Assembly (NCBI RefSeq): GCF_022919155.1
Contig: NZ_CP095045.1
Coordinates: 3,100,001-3,164,000 of the forward strand
Reading direction: 5' to 3'
From: Leucobacter allii
GTDB lineage: Bacteria; Actinomycetota; Actinomycetes; Actinomycetales; Microbacteriaceae
Length of the DNA: 64,000 bases
The notes under the pieces are model-generated. The model searched no databases and was not told the origin of the DNA. It saw only the letters and a list, made by a program, of their open reading frames with translations. Each line of letters begins with the position of its first letter. The first letter of the stretch is position 1. The position numbers and the translations under genes are program-made. This document shows positions 27,430 through 36,772 of this stretch, piece after piece.

Positions 27430-28385
27430 CCCCCGTAGATGTCGTCCCAGTTTAGCGGCGTCTCGGGGCGCTCCCCGCGCAGTCCGCGCTCGAGATTGCG
27501 CACCCCGAGCTCGACCATCGCGCGCCGCGTCTCCTCCGTGGCGCTGCCGTTGTGGGGCTGCAGGATGACGTTCTCCATGCCGCAGAGCGGGCTCGAGGCG
27601 GGGAGCGGCTCCTCGTCGAAGACGTCGAGCGCGGCGCCGGCGATCGTGCCGTCGCGCAGCGCGGCGACGAGATCGGGCGTGCGCACGACCGCCCCGCGCG
27701 CCATGTTGATGAGATAGGCGCTCGGCTTCATGAGCGCGAAGTCCTCCGCGGCGAAGAAGCCGCGCGTGCGCTGCGTGAGGGGCGTGTGCAGACTCACGAA
27801 ATCGGCGCGGGCGAGCATGTCCTCCCACTCGGCCCACTCCGCGAGCCCGGACTCGTCGATCTCGGGGCGCGGCGAGCGGTTGTGGTAAAGCACCGTGATC
27901 CCGAGCGGCGCGACGAGCTCGGCGAGCCGGCGGCCGATGCGTCCCATGCCGACGACGCCGAGCGTCGTGCCGTGCACGTCATGGCTGAGCGCCGGCCACT
28001 CGCGCTCCCACGAGCCGTCGCGGACGTAGCGGTCGGAGGCGACGATGCGACGGCCCAGGGCGAGGATGAGCCCGAGGGTCAGCTCGGCGACGGCGTTGTC
28101 GAGCACGCTCGGCGTGTTCGACACGAGGATCTGCGCGGAGGTCGCGGCGGGGAGGTCCACGCTGTCGTAGCCGACACCGTGGTTCGAGACGACGCGGAGC
28201 GAGGGAAGCTGCGCGATCACGGCGGCGTCGACCGGGGTGCCGCCGTCCATGAACCAGCCGGCGGGCTCGCCGTACTGCTCGAAGCCGGAGCTCGTCCCCT
28301 CCGGGACGTCGACGACGCGGTAGGACCGCGCCAGCCGCTCGCGGAGATCCTCGGGGATCGAGGACGAGATGAAGACGGTTTCCAT
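27426..28385 (-). CDS. D-2-hydroxyacid dehydrogenase (hydroxypyruvate/glyoxylate-reductase-like)
   Basis: A 319-residue NAD(P)-dependent D-isomer-specific 2-hydroxyacid dehydrogenase. It has the substrate-side SNHGVGYDSVDL, the cofactor motif GVVGMGRIGRRLAE, catalytic Arg230 (MARGAVV), Glu259 (DVFDEEPL) and His278 (QPHNGSATEETR). The His motif reads PHNGSAT rather than the common PHIGSAT. It would interconvert a 2-keto acid and a D-2-hydroxy acid. It sits between the ferredoxin gene and pucR, which it overlaps by 4 bp, so it is co-transcribed. The substrate may link to the IlvD-type dehydratase downstream. Confidence 0.88.
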   Translation of the reverse strand: METVFISSSIPEDLRERLARSYRVVDVPEGTSSGFEQYGEPAGWFMDGGTPVDAAVIAQLPSLRVVSNHGVGYDSVDLPAATSAQILVSNTPSVLDNAVAELTLGLILALGRRIVASDRYVRDGSWEREWPALSHDVHGTTLGVVGMGRIGRRLAELVAPLGITVLYHNRSPRPEIDESGLAEWAEWEDMLARADFVSLHTPLTQRTRGFFAAEDFALMKPSAYLINMARGAVVRTPDLVAALRDGTIAGAALDVFDEEPLPASSPLCGMENVILQPHNGSATEETRRAMVELGVRNLERGLRGERPETPLNWDDIYGG

Positions 28386-28449
28386 AGTTCGGGTGTCACC
28401 TTTCGCAGGGTTGCCGGTCGGGACCGGAGGTGTCGCGGCGGTCGCCGCG

Positions 28450-28779
28450 CTAGAGATCGAGCTGACGGCTCGGGATATCGACCTCGATGCCGTCGTACTC
28501 GGGTTCCATGGGGATCTGGCACGCGAGGCGGCTCGTCTCGCTGGGTTCGGGGACGATCGTGAGCAGCGCGGCCTCGCTGGGCTCCGGCTCGGGGAGCAGG
28601 GGCGCCCACTCGGTCCGCACCCGGACGTGGCAGGTGCCGCAGATGGCCCCGCCCCCGCAGTCGGCGACGATCCCCGCCACGCCCTCCTGGCGCGCGCCCT
28701 CCATGAGGGTCCAGCCGTCGGGGACGTCGACCTCGTCGCGCGAGGCGCCGTCCGCGGCGTGGAAGATCGCCCGCACCAT
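28450..28779 (-). CDS. [2Fe-2S] ferredoxin of the Rieske dioxygenase system
   Basis: A 109-residue adrenodoxin-like [2Fe-2S] ferredoxin. The cluster cysteines are Cys41, Cys47, Cys50 (CGGGAICGTC) and Cys87 (LACQIP), the usual C-x5-C-x2-C...C arrangement. It would carry electrons from the ferredoxin reductase (23028-24218) to the dioxygenase alpha subunit. Its ATG shares one base with the beta-subunit stop (TGATG). It is a plant/vertebrate-type ferredoxin, not a Rieske-type one, which places the oxygenase among three-component systems with this carrier. Confidence 0.92.
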   Translation of the reverse strand: MVRAIFHAADGASRDEVDVPDGWTLMEGARQEGVAGIVADCGGGAICGTCHVRVRTEWAPLLPEPEPSEAALLTIVPEPSETSRLACQIPMEPEYDGIEVDIPSRQLDL

Positions 28780-29306
28780 CAGATGAACACCGTGAGCGCC
28801 TTGGCCAGCAGCACGCTCTGGTCGAGATGGACGGTGCGATGCTTGACGAGCCAGCCGTGCTCGGTCTCGGCGAGGGTGTCGATCCGCTTGCCGACGAAGT
28901 GGTTCACCTCGTCGTCGATGCGGTTCTGGTAGACGAACACCCGTGAGCGGGTGGTCACCTCCCGCGCCCCGGGCTCGCCCTCGACCTGCACCAGCACGGT
29001 GTTGCTGATGAGGTGCGAGACGCGCGACGGGGGCTCCTCGGCCCAGTGGATGTTCGTGAGGATCTGCTTCACCCGCTTCTCCAGCGTCGCGTATCCCTCG
29101 TCCATCCAGGCGTTGTCCTGCTGCTCGCGCGTGAACTCGTTGTCGCGCATCCGGGGCACGTTCCGCACGAGCGGGATGAAGTAGCGCACCTCGGGGTGCA
29201 GGAGCTTCAGCCACTCCGCGTACTCGCGGTAGTCCAGCAGATCCGCCTCGTGGTAGAAGAACTGCGTGACCTCGTGCAGCAGTTCGATCTCTGCGAGATT
29301 GCTCAC
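28779..29306 (-). CDS. Aromatic-ring-hydroxylating dioxygenase beta subunit
   Basis: A 175-residue small subunit of a Rieske non-haem iron dioxygenase, with an NTF2-like cone fold. Family sequence includes FFYHEADLLDYREYAEWLKLLHPEVRYFIP and a C-terminal HRTVHLDQSVLLAKALTVFI. It has structural and possibly specificity roles. The start is a GTG at 29306 with GAGG upstream, 7 bp after the alpha-subunit stop. The alpha-beta gene order with a following ferredoxin is classic for benzoate/phthalate/biphenyl-type systems. Confidence 0.92.
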   Translation of the reverse strand: MSNLAEIELLHEVTQFFYHEADLLDYREYAEWLKLLHPEVRYFIPLVRNVPRMRDNEFTREQQDNAWMDEGYATLEKRVKQILTNIHWAEEPPSRVSHLISNTVLVQVEGEPGAREVTTRSRVFVYQNRIDDEVNHFVGKRIDTLAETEHGWLVKHRTVHLDQSVLLAKALTVFI

Positions 29307-29313
29307 GGTCGCC

Positions 29314-30708
29314 TCACTTCGTCTCGACGTTCGCGGTCGGCTCCGCGGCGCGGCGCCGGTCGGGTCCCGGGCCCGCGCCGGGGTGGAGCTCGTCCCAGGA
29401 GCCGGCCTTCATGAACTCGGCCCAGCGCTTGTAGAAGATGCGCGCGTTCTCCTCGGTGAAGACGCCGTTCTCGACGGCGCCCTCCAGGTGCGGCACCTCG
29501 CGGGCGTGCCCGAGCCCCATCTCGTAGTTGAAGTAGATGCTCCGGGAGATCTCCCCGCGGCTCGAGTCCGTGGCGTACGACCAGTTCTCCATGTCGTCGG
29601 ACTCCGTGAGGCCGCCGGGACCCGAGTAGCTCAGGTGGTAGTGCCTCGCCATGTCCTTGACCGCGTCGGGGGCGTCGCGGTCGACGAGGAAGATGCGCCA
29701 CATCTCCATCTCCGTCGGCGAGATCGGGTGGAAGACGGCGATCGTGCGCGGCTGCCGCCCGTGGAAGGACATGTTCGGGAAGATGGTGCCCACGGTCATG
29801 CTCACCCGGGGCTGGTCGCCGAAGCGCTCCACCCGCTGCTCGTGGCAGCGCCGGTAGTACTCGGCCACCTCGGGGTTGCCCTGCCACTGCGGCTGGAACT
29901 CCGGCTCCTCGAAGTACGGCATCTCGCCGATGACCCCGTGCCCGAGCTTCGGGAAGCCGAGCGTCGTCACCTCGTCGGGCTCCTCGTCCCGGCGGCCGGT
30001 GCCGCCCGAGGGGTTGATGCCGACGAGGTCGACGGAGCGGTGGGAGATGTCGTGGTAGTTGTCGCCGATGAAGTTCTCGGGCGCGAACTTCCAGTTCGAG
30101 GGCACACGCCACTTGAGGATGCCGCCGATCATCTCGTTGTTGCCCGGCGACCCGTCGCGCCCGTCGAGCGCGAAGTCGAGGTACTGGCGCATGTCCCCGA
30201 GGTAGTCCTCGAACTCGGGGGCATCCGGATCCCACGAGGCCCACACGGTCCGCTTGTAGACCTTCACCCGCGGCGCCCGGACGAGGCCCCAGTCCTTCTT
30301 GTCGAGCTCCCCGTGGTAGTACGTCGCATGCCCCGGCACGCCGGCGAGGTCGCCCGGCGTCTCGACGATCCGGCCGTCCATCGAGTAGGACCAGCCGTGA
30401 TAGGGGCAGGAGAAGGTGCGCGCGTTCCCCATGTCGTTGCGGCACAGCCGCATGCCGCGGTGCGTGCAGGTGTTGAGGAGCACATGCACCTCGCCCTCCA
30501 TGTCGCGGGTGACGATGACGGTGTCGGTGCCCATCTTGGAGACGACGTAGTCCCCGTTCTTCACGATCTGGTCCTCGTGGGCGACGAACAGCCAGGCCCG
30601 CGCGAACACGTGGGAGAGCTCCTGTTTGAAGAGATCCTCGTCCACGAAGATCTCACGGCTCACGAGCCCCGTCTCCTGAACGATCAATTCGTCGATCGGC
30701 TTCGGCAT
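29314..30708 (-). CDS. Aromatic-ring-hydroxylating dioxygenase alpha subunit
   Basis: A 464-residue catalytic large subunit of a Rieske dioxygenase. It would add O2 to an aromatic ring to give a cis-dihydrodiol. The Rieske centre is Cys81-x-His83 (CTHRG) and Cys101-xx-His104 (CPYHGW). The mononuclear iron motif is ENFIGDNYHDISH, with bridging Asp216 and ligands His219 and His223. The N-terminal style (HVFARAWLFVAHEDQIVKNGDYV) resembles benzoate- and phthalate-type enzymes. The ATG has an ideal AAGGAGG ribosome site. The 114-bp leader has two 9-bp direct repeats GCAACTGCG (30747-30755 and 30810-30818). The exact substrate is unknown. Confidence 0.93.
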   Translation of the reverse strand: MPKPIDELIVQETGLVSREIFVDEDLFKQELSHVFARAWLFVAHEDQIVKNGDYVVSKMGTDTVIVTRDMEGEVHVLLNTCTHRGMRLCRNDMGNARTFSCPYHGWSYSMDGRIVETPGDLAGVPGHATYYHGELDKKDWGLVRAPRVKVYKRTVWASWDPDAPEFEDYLGDMRQYLDFALDGRDGSPGNNEMIGGILKWRVPSNWKFAPENFIGDNYHDISHRSVDLVGINPSGGTGRRDEEPDEVTTLGFPKLGHGVIGEMPYFEEPEFQPQWQGNPEVAEYYRRCHEQRVERFGDQPRVSMTVGTIFPNMSFHGRQPRTIAVFHPISPTEMEMWRIFLVDRDAPDAVKDMARHYHLSYSGPGGLTESDDMENWSYATDSSRGEISRSIYFNYEMGLGHAREVPHLEGAVENGVFTEENARIFYKRWAEFMKAGSWDELHPGAGPGPDRRRAAEPTANVETK

Positions 30709-30822
30709 TGCATCCTCCTTGATTCGTCCGCCGGTTCTCCGGGTGCGCAACTGCGTGTCCCCATCACCGTATGCATCGGGCTCCGACGCCCTGAATGTCC
30801 TCAGGCACAGCAACTGCGCCGA

Positions 30823-31814
30823 TCACTGTGCGGCCGCATAGCGCTCGGGCTCGGGCAGCGGCGACTCGAGCAGCCGGCACGCCGCCGCGTGCGTCGGATC
30901 CAGCGGGATCAGCGCGGGGACGTGCGTGTCGCAGCCCGCGAAGCTGACCGGGCATCGCGGATGGAACACGCACCCCGAGGGCGCGTTCGCCGGATCCGGC
31001 ACCTCGCCGACGAGGGTCGCCGGGCGCCGTCCGGAGCCGTCGGGCACGGGGATCGCGCCGATGAGCGCCCGGGCGTACGGGTGCTGCGGGCGCTCCCACA
31101 CCTGCCGGGTCGGTCCGCTCTCGAACACGCGGCCGAGGTACATCACCACGACGCGGTCGGCGATCGCGCGGACGACCGCGAGGTCGTGCGAGATGAAGAC
31201 GAGGGCGATGCCCTCGGTGCGGCAGATGTCGACCAGCAGGTTCGCGGCGTACGCCTGCGCCGAGGCGTCCAGCGCGGAGATCGGCTCGTCCGCGATGATC
31301 ACCTTCGGCTGCGAGGCGATGGCGCGCGCGAGCGCGATCCGCTGCCGCTGCCCGCCCGAGAACTCGTGGCTGTACTTCATGGCCGCCGAGGGCGGCAGGC
31401 CGACCTTCCGCAGCACCTCGGCCACCTCGTTGAGCGGGTTCACCCCGCGCTCGCCGCGATGCTTCACCCGGAGCGCGATCACCTCCGAGATCTGGGCGCC
31501 GATGGTGCGCCTCGGGTTCAGCGCGGCGGCGGAGTCCTGGAAGATCATCTGCACCGGCAGCTGCGCGCGCGTCCGTCTGCGGCGCCCGAGCGGACGCACC
31601 GGCTCCCCCTCGAAGACGATCGCGCCCTCCGCGAGCGGCACGAGGCCCATGATGCCCTTCGCGAGCGTGGACTTGCCGCAGCCGCTCTCGCCGACGACGC
31701 CGAGGATCTCCCCGGGCGCGAGGTCGAAGCTGACGCCGTTGACGGCCTTGACGATCATGCGATCGCCGCGCCGGTATTCGATCGACACGTCGGTGAGGCT
31801 GAGGATCGGGGCGT

Positions 31815-31818
<4 letters not shown>
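30823..31818 (-). CDS. Peptide/nickel-type ABC transporter ATP-binding protein (DppF-like)
   Basis: A 331-residue ABC ATPase of the oligopeptide/dipeptide/nickel group. It has Walker A GESGCGKST, Q-loop MIFQDSAAALNP, signature FSGGQRQRIALARAI, Walker B VIIADEPISALD and switch FISHDL. The C-terminal oligo/dipeptide domain has the usual cysteines (SGCVFHPRCPVSFAGC). It pairs with the DppD-like ATPase whose stop it overlaps by 4 bp (ATGA). Being immediately upstream of the dioxygenase genes on the same strand, it is likely co-regulated. The signature begins FSGGQ instead of LSGGQ, which is common in this group. Confidence 0.92.
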
Positions 31819-32779
<961 letters not shown>

Positions 32780-32783
<4 letters not shown>

Positions 32784-33694
32784 GGCTTCCTCCTCTGCAC
32801 GGAGCGCTTCATCTTCGGGTCGAAGACGTCGCGCAGGCCGTCTCCGAGCAGGTTGAACGCGAGCGCCACGGTGACGATCGCGAGGCCGGGGAACACGGCG
32901 ATCCACCAGGCGTTGAAGTGGGTCACGCCCGCGGAGATCATCGCCCCCCACTCCGGCATCGGGGGCTGCGCGCCCACACCGAGGAAGGAGAGGCTCGCGA
33001 GCAGCAGGATCGCGGTGCCCACGTCCTGCGTGGCGAGCACGAGGGTCGGCCCCGAGATGCTCGGCAGCAGGTCGACCACGATCGACCGCGAGGAGCTCAT
33101 CCCCGCGAGCCGGCTCGAGATGACGAACTCGGCGTCGCGGTAGCCGACCACGAGGCCGCGCACCGTGCGGGCGTAGATGGGCCAGCTCACGATGATGCCG
33201 GCGAGCACCGCGTTCTGCACGCTCGCCCCGAGCGCCGCGGCGACCGCCATCGCGAGGATGACCACGGGGAAGGCGAAGAAGAGGTCCACGAGCCGCATGA
33301 GGGCCTCGTCGATCCAGCCGCCGAAGAACCCGGAGACCACGCCGACGAGCGTGCCGATGACCATGGCGCCGGCGACGAGGATCACGGCGAACACGAGCGA
33401 CACCCTGGCGCCGTGGATCACGCGGCTGAAGACGTCGCGACCGAGCTCGTCCGTGCCGAACAGGTGCTCGGCCGACGGTGCGAGCAGCGGGGGCGCCCCC
33501 TGCGCGGTCGCGCTGTACGGCGCGATCTGATCGGCGAAGACGATCACGAGCAGCCACAGCGCCACGATGCCGAGGCTGATCGCGAAGAGCGGCATGCGCA
33601 GCACCCGGCGCACGGCCCCCCAGCTCGCCGCAGCCTTCATGCGCCGCCGTTCGACGGCGGCCGGGATCGAGGTGGTCGTCTGCGGGGCGCTCAT
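32780..33694 (-). CDS. Peptide/nickel-type ABC permease (DppC-like)
   Basis: A 304-residue inner-membrane permease of the DppC type with about six helices. The N-terminal OppC-like leader helix reads LFAISLGIVALWLLVIVF. LFGTDELGRDVFSRVIHGAR is the hallmark segment. The EAA-like loop is YRDAEFVISSRLAGMSSSRSI. It overlaps both neighbours by 4 bp (ATGA), so translation is coupled with DppB and DppD. It forms the translocation path with the DppB-like protein. Confidence 0.92.
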
Positions 33695-34779
33695 GCGAGC
33701 CTCACTCTCGGGTCGAGGATCATGTAGCAGAGGTCGACGACCAGGTTCACGAGGATGTACGCGGTGGAGACGAAGAGGGTGACGCCCATGATCGCGTTCA
33801 GGTCCCCCGTCGTGGCCGATCGGTAGGCGTAGAGGCCGAGCCCCGGCCAGTTGAAGACCGTCTCGATGAGCACCGTCCCGGCGAGCAGACCGCCGAAGGC
33901 GACGCCGCTGACCGTGAGGATGGATCCCGAGGCGGAGCGGAGGATGTAGCGGCGCACGACGGCGCCGCCGCTGAGCCCCTTCGCACGGCCCGCGCGCACG
34001 TAGTCGTTGCCGAGCACCTCCAGCACGGACGCCCGGGTGATGCGGATGATGAGCCCAAGGGTGCCGAGCCCGAGGACGATCGACGGCAGGATGAGGTGCT
34101 GCACGCCCGACCAGAAGATCGCGGGCTGCCCGGCGAGGAGGGAGTCGATCAGGATGAATCCCGTGCCTCCCTGGAGCTTCGGCAGGTTCGGATCGACGCG
34201 GCCGCCGCTCGGCAGCCAGCCGAGCTGCGCGAAGAAGATCATCGTCATCACGATGCCGAACCAGAAGATGGGGGTGCTCACGCCGAGAAGCGCGATCACG
34301 CGCGCCGCGTGATCGGGGAAGCGGTTGCGGTACAGCGCCGCCGCGAGGCCCACGAGCACCCCGACGGCCACGGCGAGGACGATCGTCGCGAGGACGAGTT
34401 CGAGGGTCGCGGGCGCGTAGCTCAGCAGATCCTCGAGCACGGGCCGCTGGGTCTGCTGGGACATGCCCCAGTCCCCGCGCAGCAGTCCCGTCAGGTAGAC
34501 CCAGTACTGGACCACGAGCGGCTGGTCGAGTCCGTACTTGGCCCGGTAGGCGGCGACGATCTCGGGATCGGCGGCCGCCCGCTCGCCGAGCGCGGCCACC
34601 GTGGGATCGATGGGCACGAGCGCCGAGAGGACGAAGGTGACGACCGTGACCCCCAGCGCGAGGAAGAGGGTGAGCCCCAGGCGGCGGAGCGTGTAGCGCA
34701 GCACGGGGTGCCGGGACAGCCGGAGCGCGAGGGCTCCGGCCGTCCCGGCCGGCGTGCCGGTCGACGTTGACACCGACAT
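33691..34779 (-). CDS. Peptide/nickel-type ABC permease (DppB-like)
   Basis: A 362-residue permease of the DppB type with an N-terminal helix (LGLTLFLALGVTVVTFVLSALVP). It has the family segment YGLDQPLVVQYWVYLTGLLRGDWGMS and the EAA loop VLEVLGNDYVRAGRAKGLSGGAV. The ATG at 34779 lies 7 bp after the binding-protein stop. An alternative upstream start at 34833 would run into that gene and add an unlikely Ser/Arg-rich stretch. The first 25 residues are Thr/Gly/Ala rich and may be partly untranslated. It is co-transcribed with the rest of the importer. Confidence 0.9.
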   Translation of the reverse strand: MSVSTSTGTPAGTAGALALRLSRHPVLRYTLRRLGLTLFLALGVTVVTFVLSALVPIDPTVAALGERAAADPEIVAAYRAKYGLDQPLVVQYWVYLTGLLRGDWGMSQQTQRPVLEDLLSYAPATLELVLATIVLAVAVGVLVGLAAALYRNRFPDHAARVIALLGVSTPIFWFGIVMTMIFFAQLGWLPSGGRVDPNLPKLQGGTGFILIDSLLAGQPAIFWSGVQHLILPSIVLGLGTLGLIIRITRASVLEVLGNDYVRAGRAKGLSGGAVVRRYILRSASGSILTVSGVAFGGLLAGTVLIETVFNWPGLGLYAYRSATTGDLNAIMGVTLFVSTAYILVNLVVDLCYMILDPRVRLA

Positions 34780-34786
34780 GGGCGGT

Positions 34787-36379
34787 CTACTGCTCGAGCG
34801 TGAAGAGGTTGATCTGCGGCTCGCCGGCGACATCCATGTTCAGGCTGCCGACGCGCTTCGAGGTGACGAGGTTCTGCGGCACCTCCACGACCGCGATGAA
34901 GCGGTTCGTGTCCCGCAGCGCGCGCGCCCACGCCTCGTAGGCCGCCGCCCGATCCGCGTCGTCGACCGCGTGCTGCGCGGCGTCCGCGAGCGCGACGATC
35001 TCGGGCGCCTCCTCGGCGGTCCAGTGGATGCGCTCGGCGAGCAGCCCGCCCGGGCTGTGGATGAGGAACTGGCTCGCGTCCGCGTAGTCCGGCGGGAACG
35101 GCCAGAGCGCCGCCTGGACCTTGCCCTCCTGGTTGGCGGTGCGGGAGACCTGGGTGGGAGCGCCGTCGAGCTCGACGGTCATGCCGATCTCCTCGAGATC
35201 CGACTGGATCTTCTGCGCGAAGAGTCCCATGTCCTGCCCGCCGACGGCGTAGTCGCTGCCGAAGGAGATCGACAGGGGCTGATCGGCCATGCCGCTCGCC
35301 GCGAGGGCGGCCTTCGCGGCCTCGACGTCGCGCTGCAGCCCCTCGCCCTCGGGAATGGCCCCCGCGAGCGTCGTCGGGATCACGCCGGTCCCCTGCCGCG
35401 CGCCCTCCCCGGCCATCTCCACGATGCCGTCGTAGTCGATGCCGAGCGCGACGGCGCGGCGGAAGTCGTCGTTGACCGTGGGCCCGCCGGAGTTCGTGAG
35501 CGCGAAGTAGATCACCTGCGGCAGCGGCTGGCTGATCACGTTCACCGACTCGGCGTCGAGCTCGGCCACCTGCGGCGAGGAGAGGGAGTTCGTGACGTCC
35601 GAGCCGCCGTTCTGGATGTTCAGGGTCTGCTGCTGGATGCTGCGCGAGTTCCGCACGAGCACCTTCGCGAAGTCGGGGGCGTCGCCGCGCCAGCTCTCGC
35701 TCGCCACGAGCTCGACCTCGGCGTTCGGCTCGTAGCTCGCGAGCGCGTAGGCCCCGGAGCCGAAGGACTCCTCGAAGAACGCGTCGCCCGCGGTGTCCTC
35801 CGTCGCCGCGGACTCGTCGGCCAGGCCGCCGCGCTCCTGCACCGCCGCCGAGTCGTACACGGAGAAGCTCTGCGTTGCGAGCATGGCGAGCAGTTCGGGC
35901 TTCGGCACCTCGCTCGAGACGACCACGGTGCGCTCGTCCTCCGAGGCCACCGTGATCCCGTCCATGAGGTAGGCGGAGCCGCCCTGCAGGTTCTTCAGAC
36001 GGTTGAAGGAGAACTCGACGTCGGCGGAGCTCAGCTCGCCGCCGCTCTCGAAGGCGACATCGTCGCGAAGCACGAATCGGTACTCCGTGGCGTCGTCGTT
36101 GCGCTCCCAGCTCTCCGCCAGCTCGCCCTCGATCTCGTCGCTGTCGGTGGCGTACCCGACGAGCTGCTCGTACACCTGGGCGTTGATGATCGACGCCGAG
36201 ACGTCGAAGACGGCGGCGGGGTCGAGGGTCGTCATCTCCAGCCCGAGGTCGTAGATGAGGGTGGCGTCGGCGTCGCCCCCCTCTCCCACGGCGACGGGGC
36301 CCGAGCAGGCGACGAGGGCGGATACGCTTCCCAGAGCGAGCGCCATCGCTGCGGCTCTGCGGAGTCTCTTCGCGGCCAT
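34787..36379 (-). CDS. ABC transporter substrate-binding lipoprotein, family 5
   Basis: A 530-residue extracellular solute-binding protein of family 5 (peptide/nickel/opine). It has a lipoprotein signal with lipobox ALVAC (Cys25). The mature protein begins with the typical LIYDLGLEMTTLDPAAVFD and continues with QVYEQLVGY, YRFVLRDDVAFESG and VEFSFNRLKN. The ATG has a GGAGGACACGA ribosome site. As first gene of the importer operon it sits 122 bp downstream of an operator palindrome. Family 5 proteins also bind non-peptides. The neighbouring oxygenase suggests an aromatic acid or conjugate, but that is inference. Confidence 0.9.
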   Translation of the reverse strand: MAAKRLRRAAAMALALGSVSALVACSGPVAVGEGGDADATLIYDLGLEMTTLDPAAVFDVSASIINAQVYEQLVGYATDSDEIEGELAESWERNDDATEYRFVLRDDVAFESGGELSSADVEFSFNRLKNLQGGSAYLMDGITVASEDERTVVVSSEVPKPELLAMLATQSFSVYDSAAVQERGGLADESAATEDTAGDAFFEESFGSGAYALASYEPNAEVELVASESWRGDAPDFAKVLVRNSRSIQQQTLNIQNGGSDVTNSLSSPQVAELDAESVNVISQPLPQVIYFALTNSGGPTVNDDFRRAVALGIDYDGIVEMAGEGARQGTGVIPTTLAGAIPEGEGLQRDVEAAKAALAASGMADQPLSISFGSDYAVGGQDMGLFAQKIQSDLEEIGMTVELDGAPTQVSRTANQEGKVQAALWPFPPDYADASQFLIHSPGGLLAERIHWTAEEAPEIVALADAAQHAVDDADRAAAYEAWARALRDTNRFIAVVEVPQNLVTSKRVGSLNMDVAGEPQINLFTLEQ

Positions 36380-36493
36380 TCGTGTCCTCCATCATTGGTT
36401 GGCAAACGCTGCTACTTCGTTGTCTCGCGATGCGCCAGGCCCGTCCTCAGGGCCCGGACACCCCCAGCATCTTGGCTCGTTCCGACACCTTCT

Positions 36494-36509
36494 ATGTGCG
36501 CGGGCACAA
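36494..36509. promoter_or_regulatory. Palindromic operator TGTGC-GCGG-GCACA, copy 2
   Basis: ATGTGCGCGGGCACAA has half-sites TGTGC (36495-36499) and GCACA (36504-36508). It differs from the copy at 25765-25780 in one spacer base only. It stands alone in the 393-bp gap upstream of the importer operon. The rest of the gap (36510-36700) is GC-rich, with a short direct repeat GCGGGCGAGCGGCGACG near 36572-36610. I see no convincing gene in it. Confidence 0.55.
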
Positions 36510-36705
36510 CAGTCCCGAAACCCGGCAGGGCGCTCGCACATCAGATGTTTGACGCGGACGTCCGGCATCCGGCGGGCGAGCGGCGACGTCCCGCGGGCGA
36601 GCGGCGACGCCCGCCGGGCGCGCCACGATGCCGTCGCCGACCGCTCCGTCGACGACCGCCCCGTCGGCGCCGTCGCCGTGGGGCACGCGGATCGCCGCAC
36701 GACGA

Positions 36706-36742
36706 CGCGGGGCCCGGGATCTCGTCGATCCCGGGCCCCGCG
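36706..36742 (-). terminator. Terminator after the yhgE-like gene
   Basis: CGCGGGGCCCGGGATC (36706-36721) pairs perfectly with GATCCCGGGCCCCGCG (36727-36742) around a 5-nt loop. It lies 31 bp past the stop of the YhgE/Pip gene on the minus strand and insulates it from the importer operon. Confidence 0.8.
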
Positions 36743-36772
36743 GCCGTACGCAGCCCCGCGCGGCGGCCGAGG

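Noticed and set aside
36510..36705. Small gene in the gap between the importer and YhgE genes
   Set aside because: Open frames exist, but codon pattern, start signals and motifs are lacking; the gap is better explained by an operator and a terminator.
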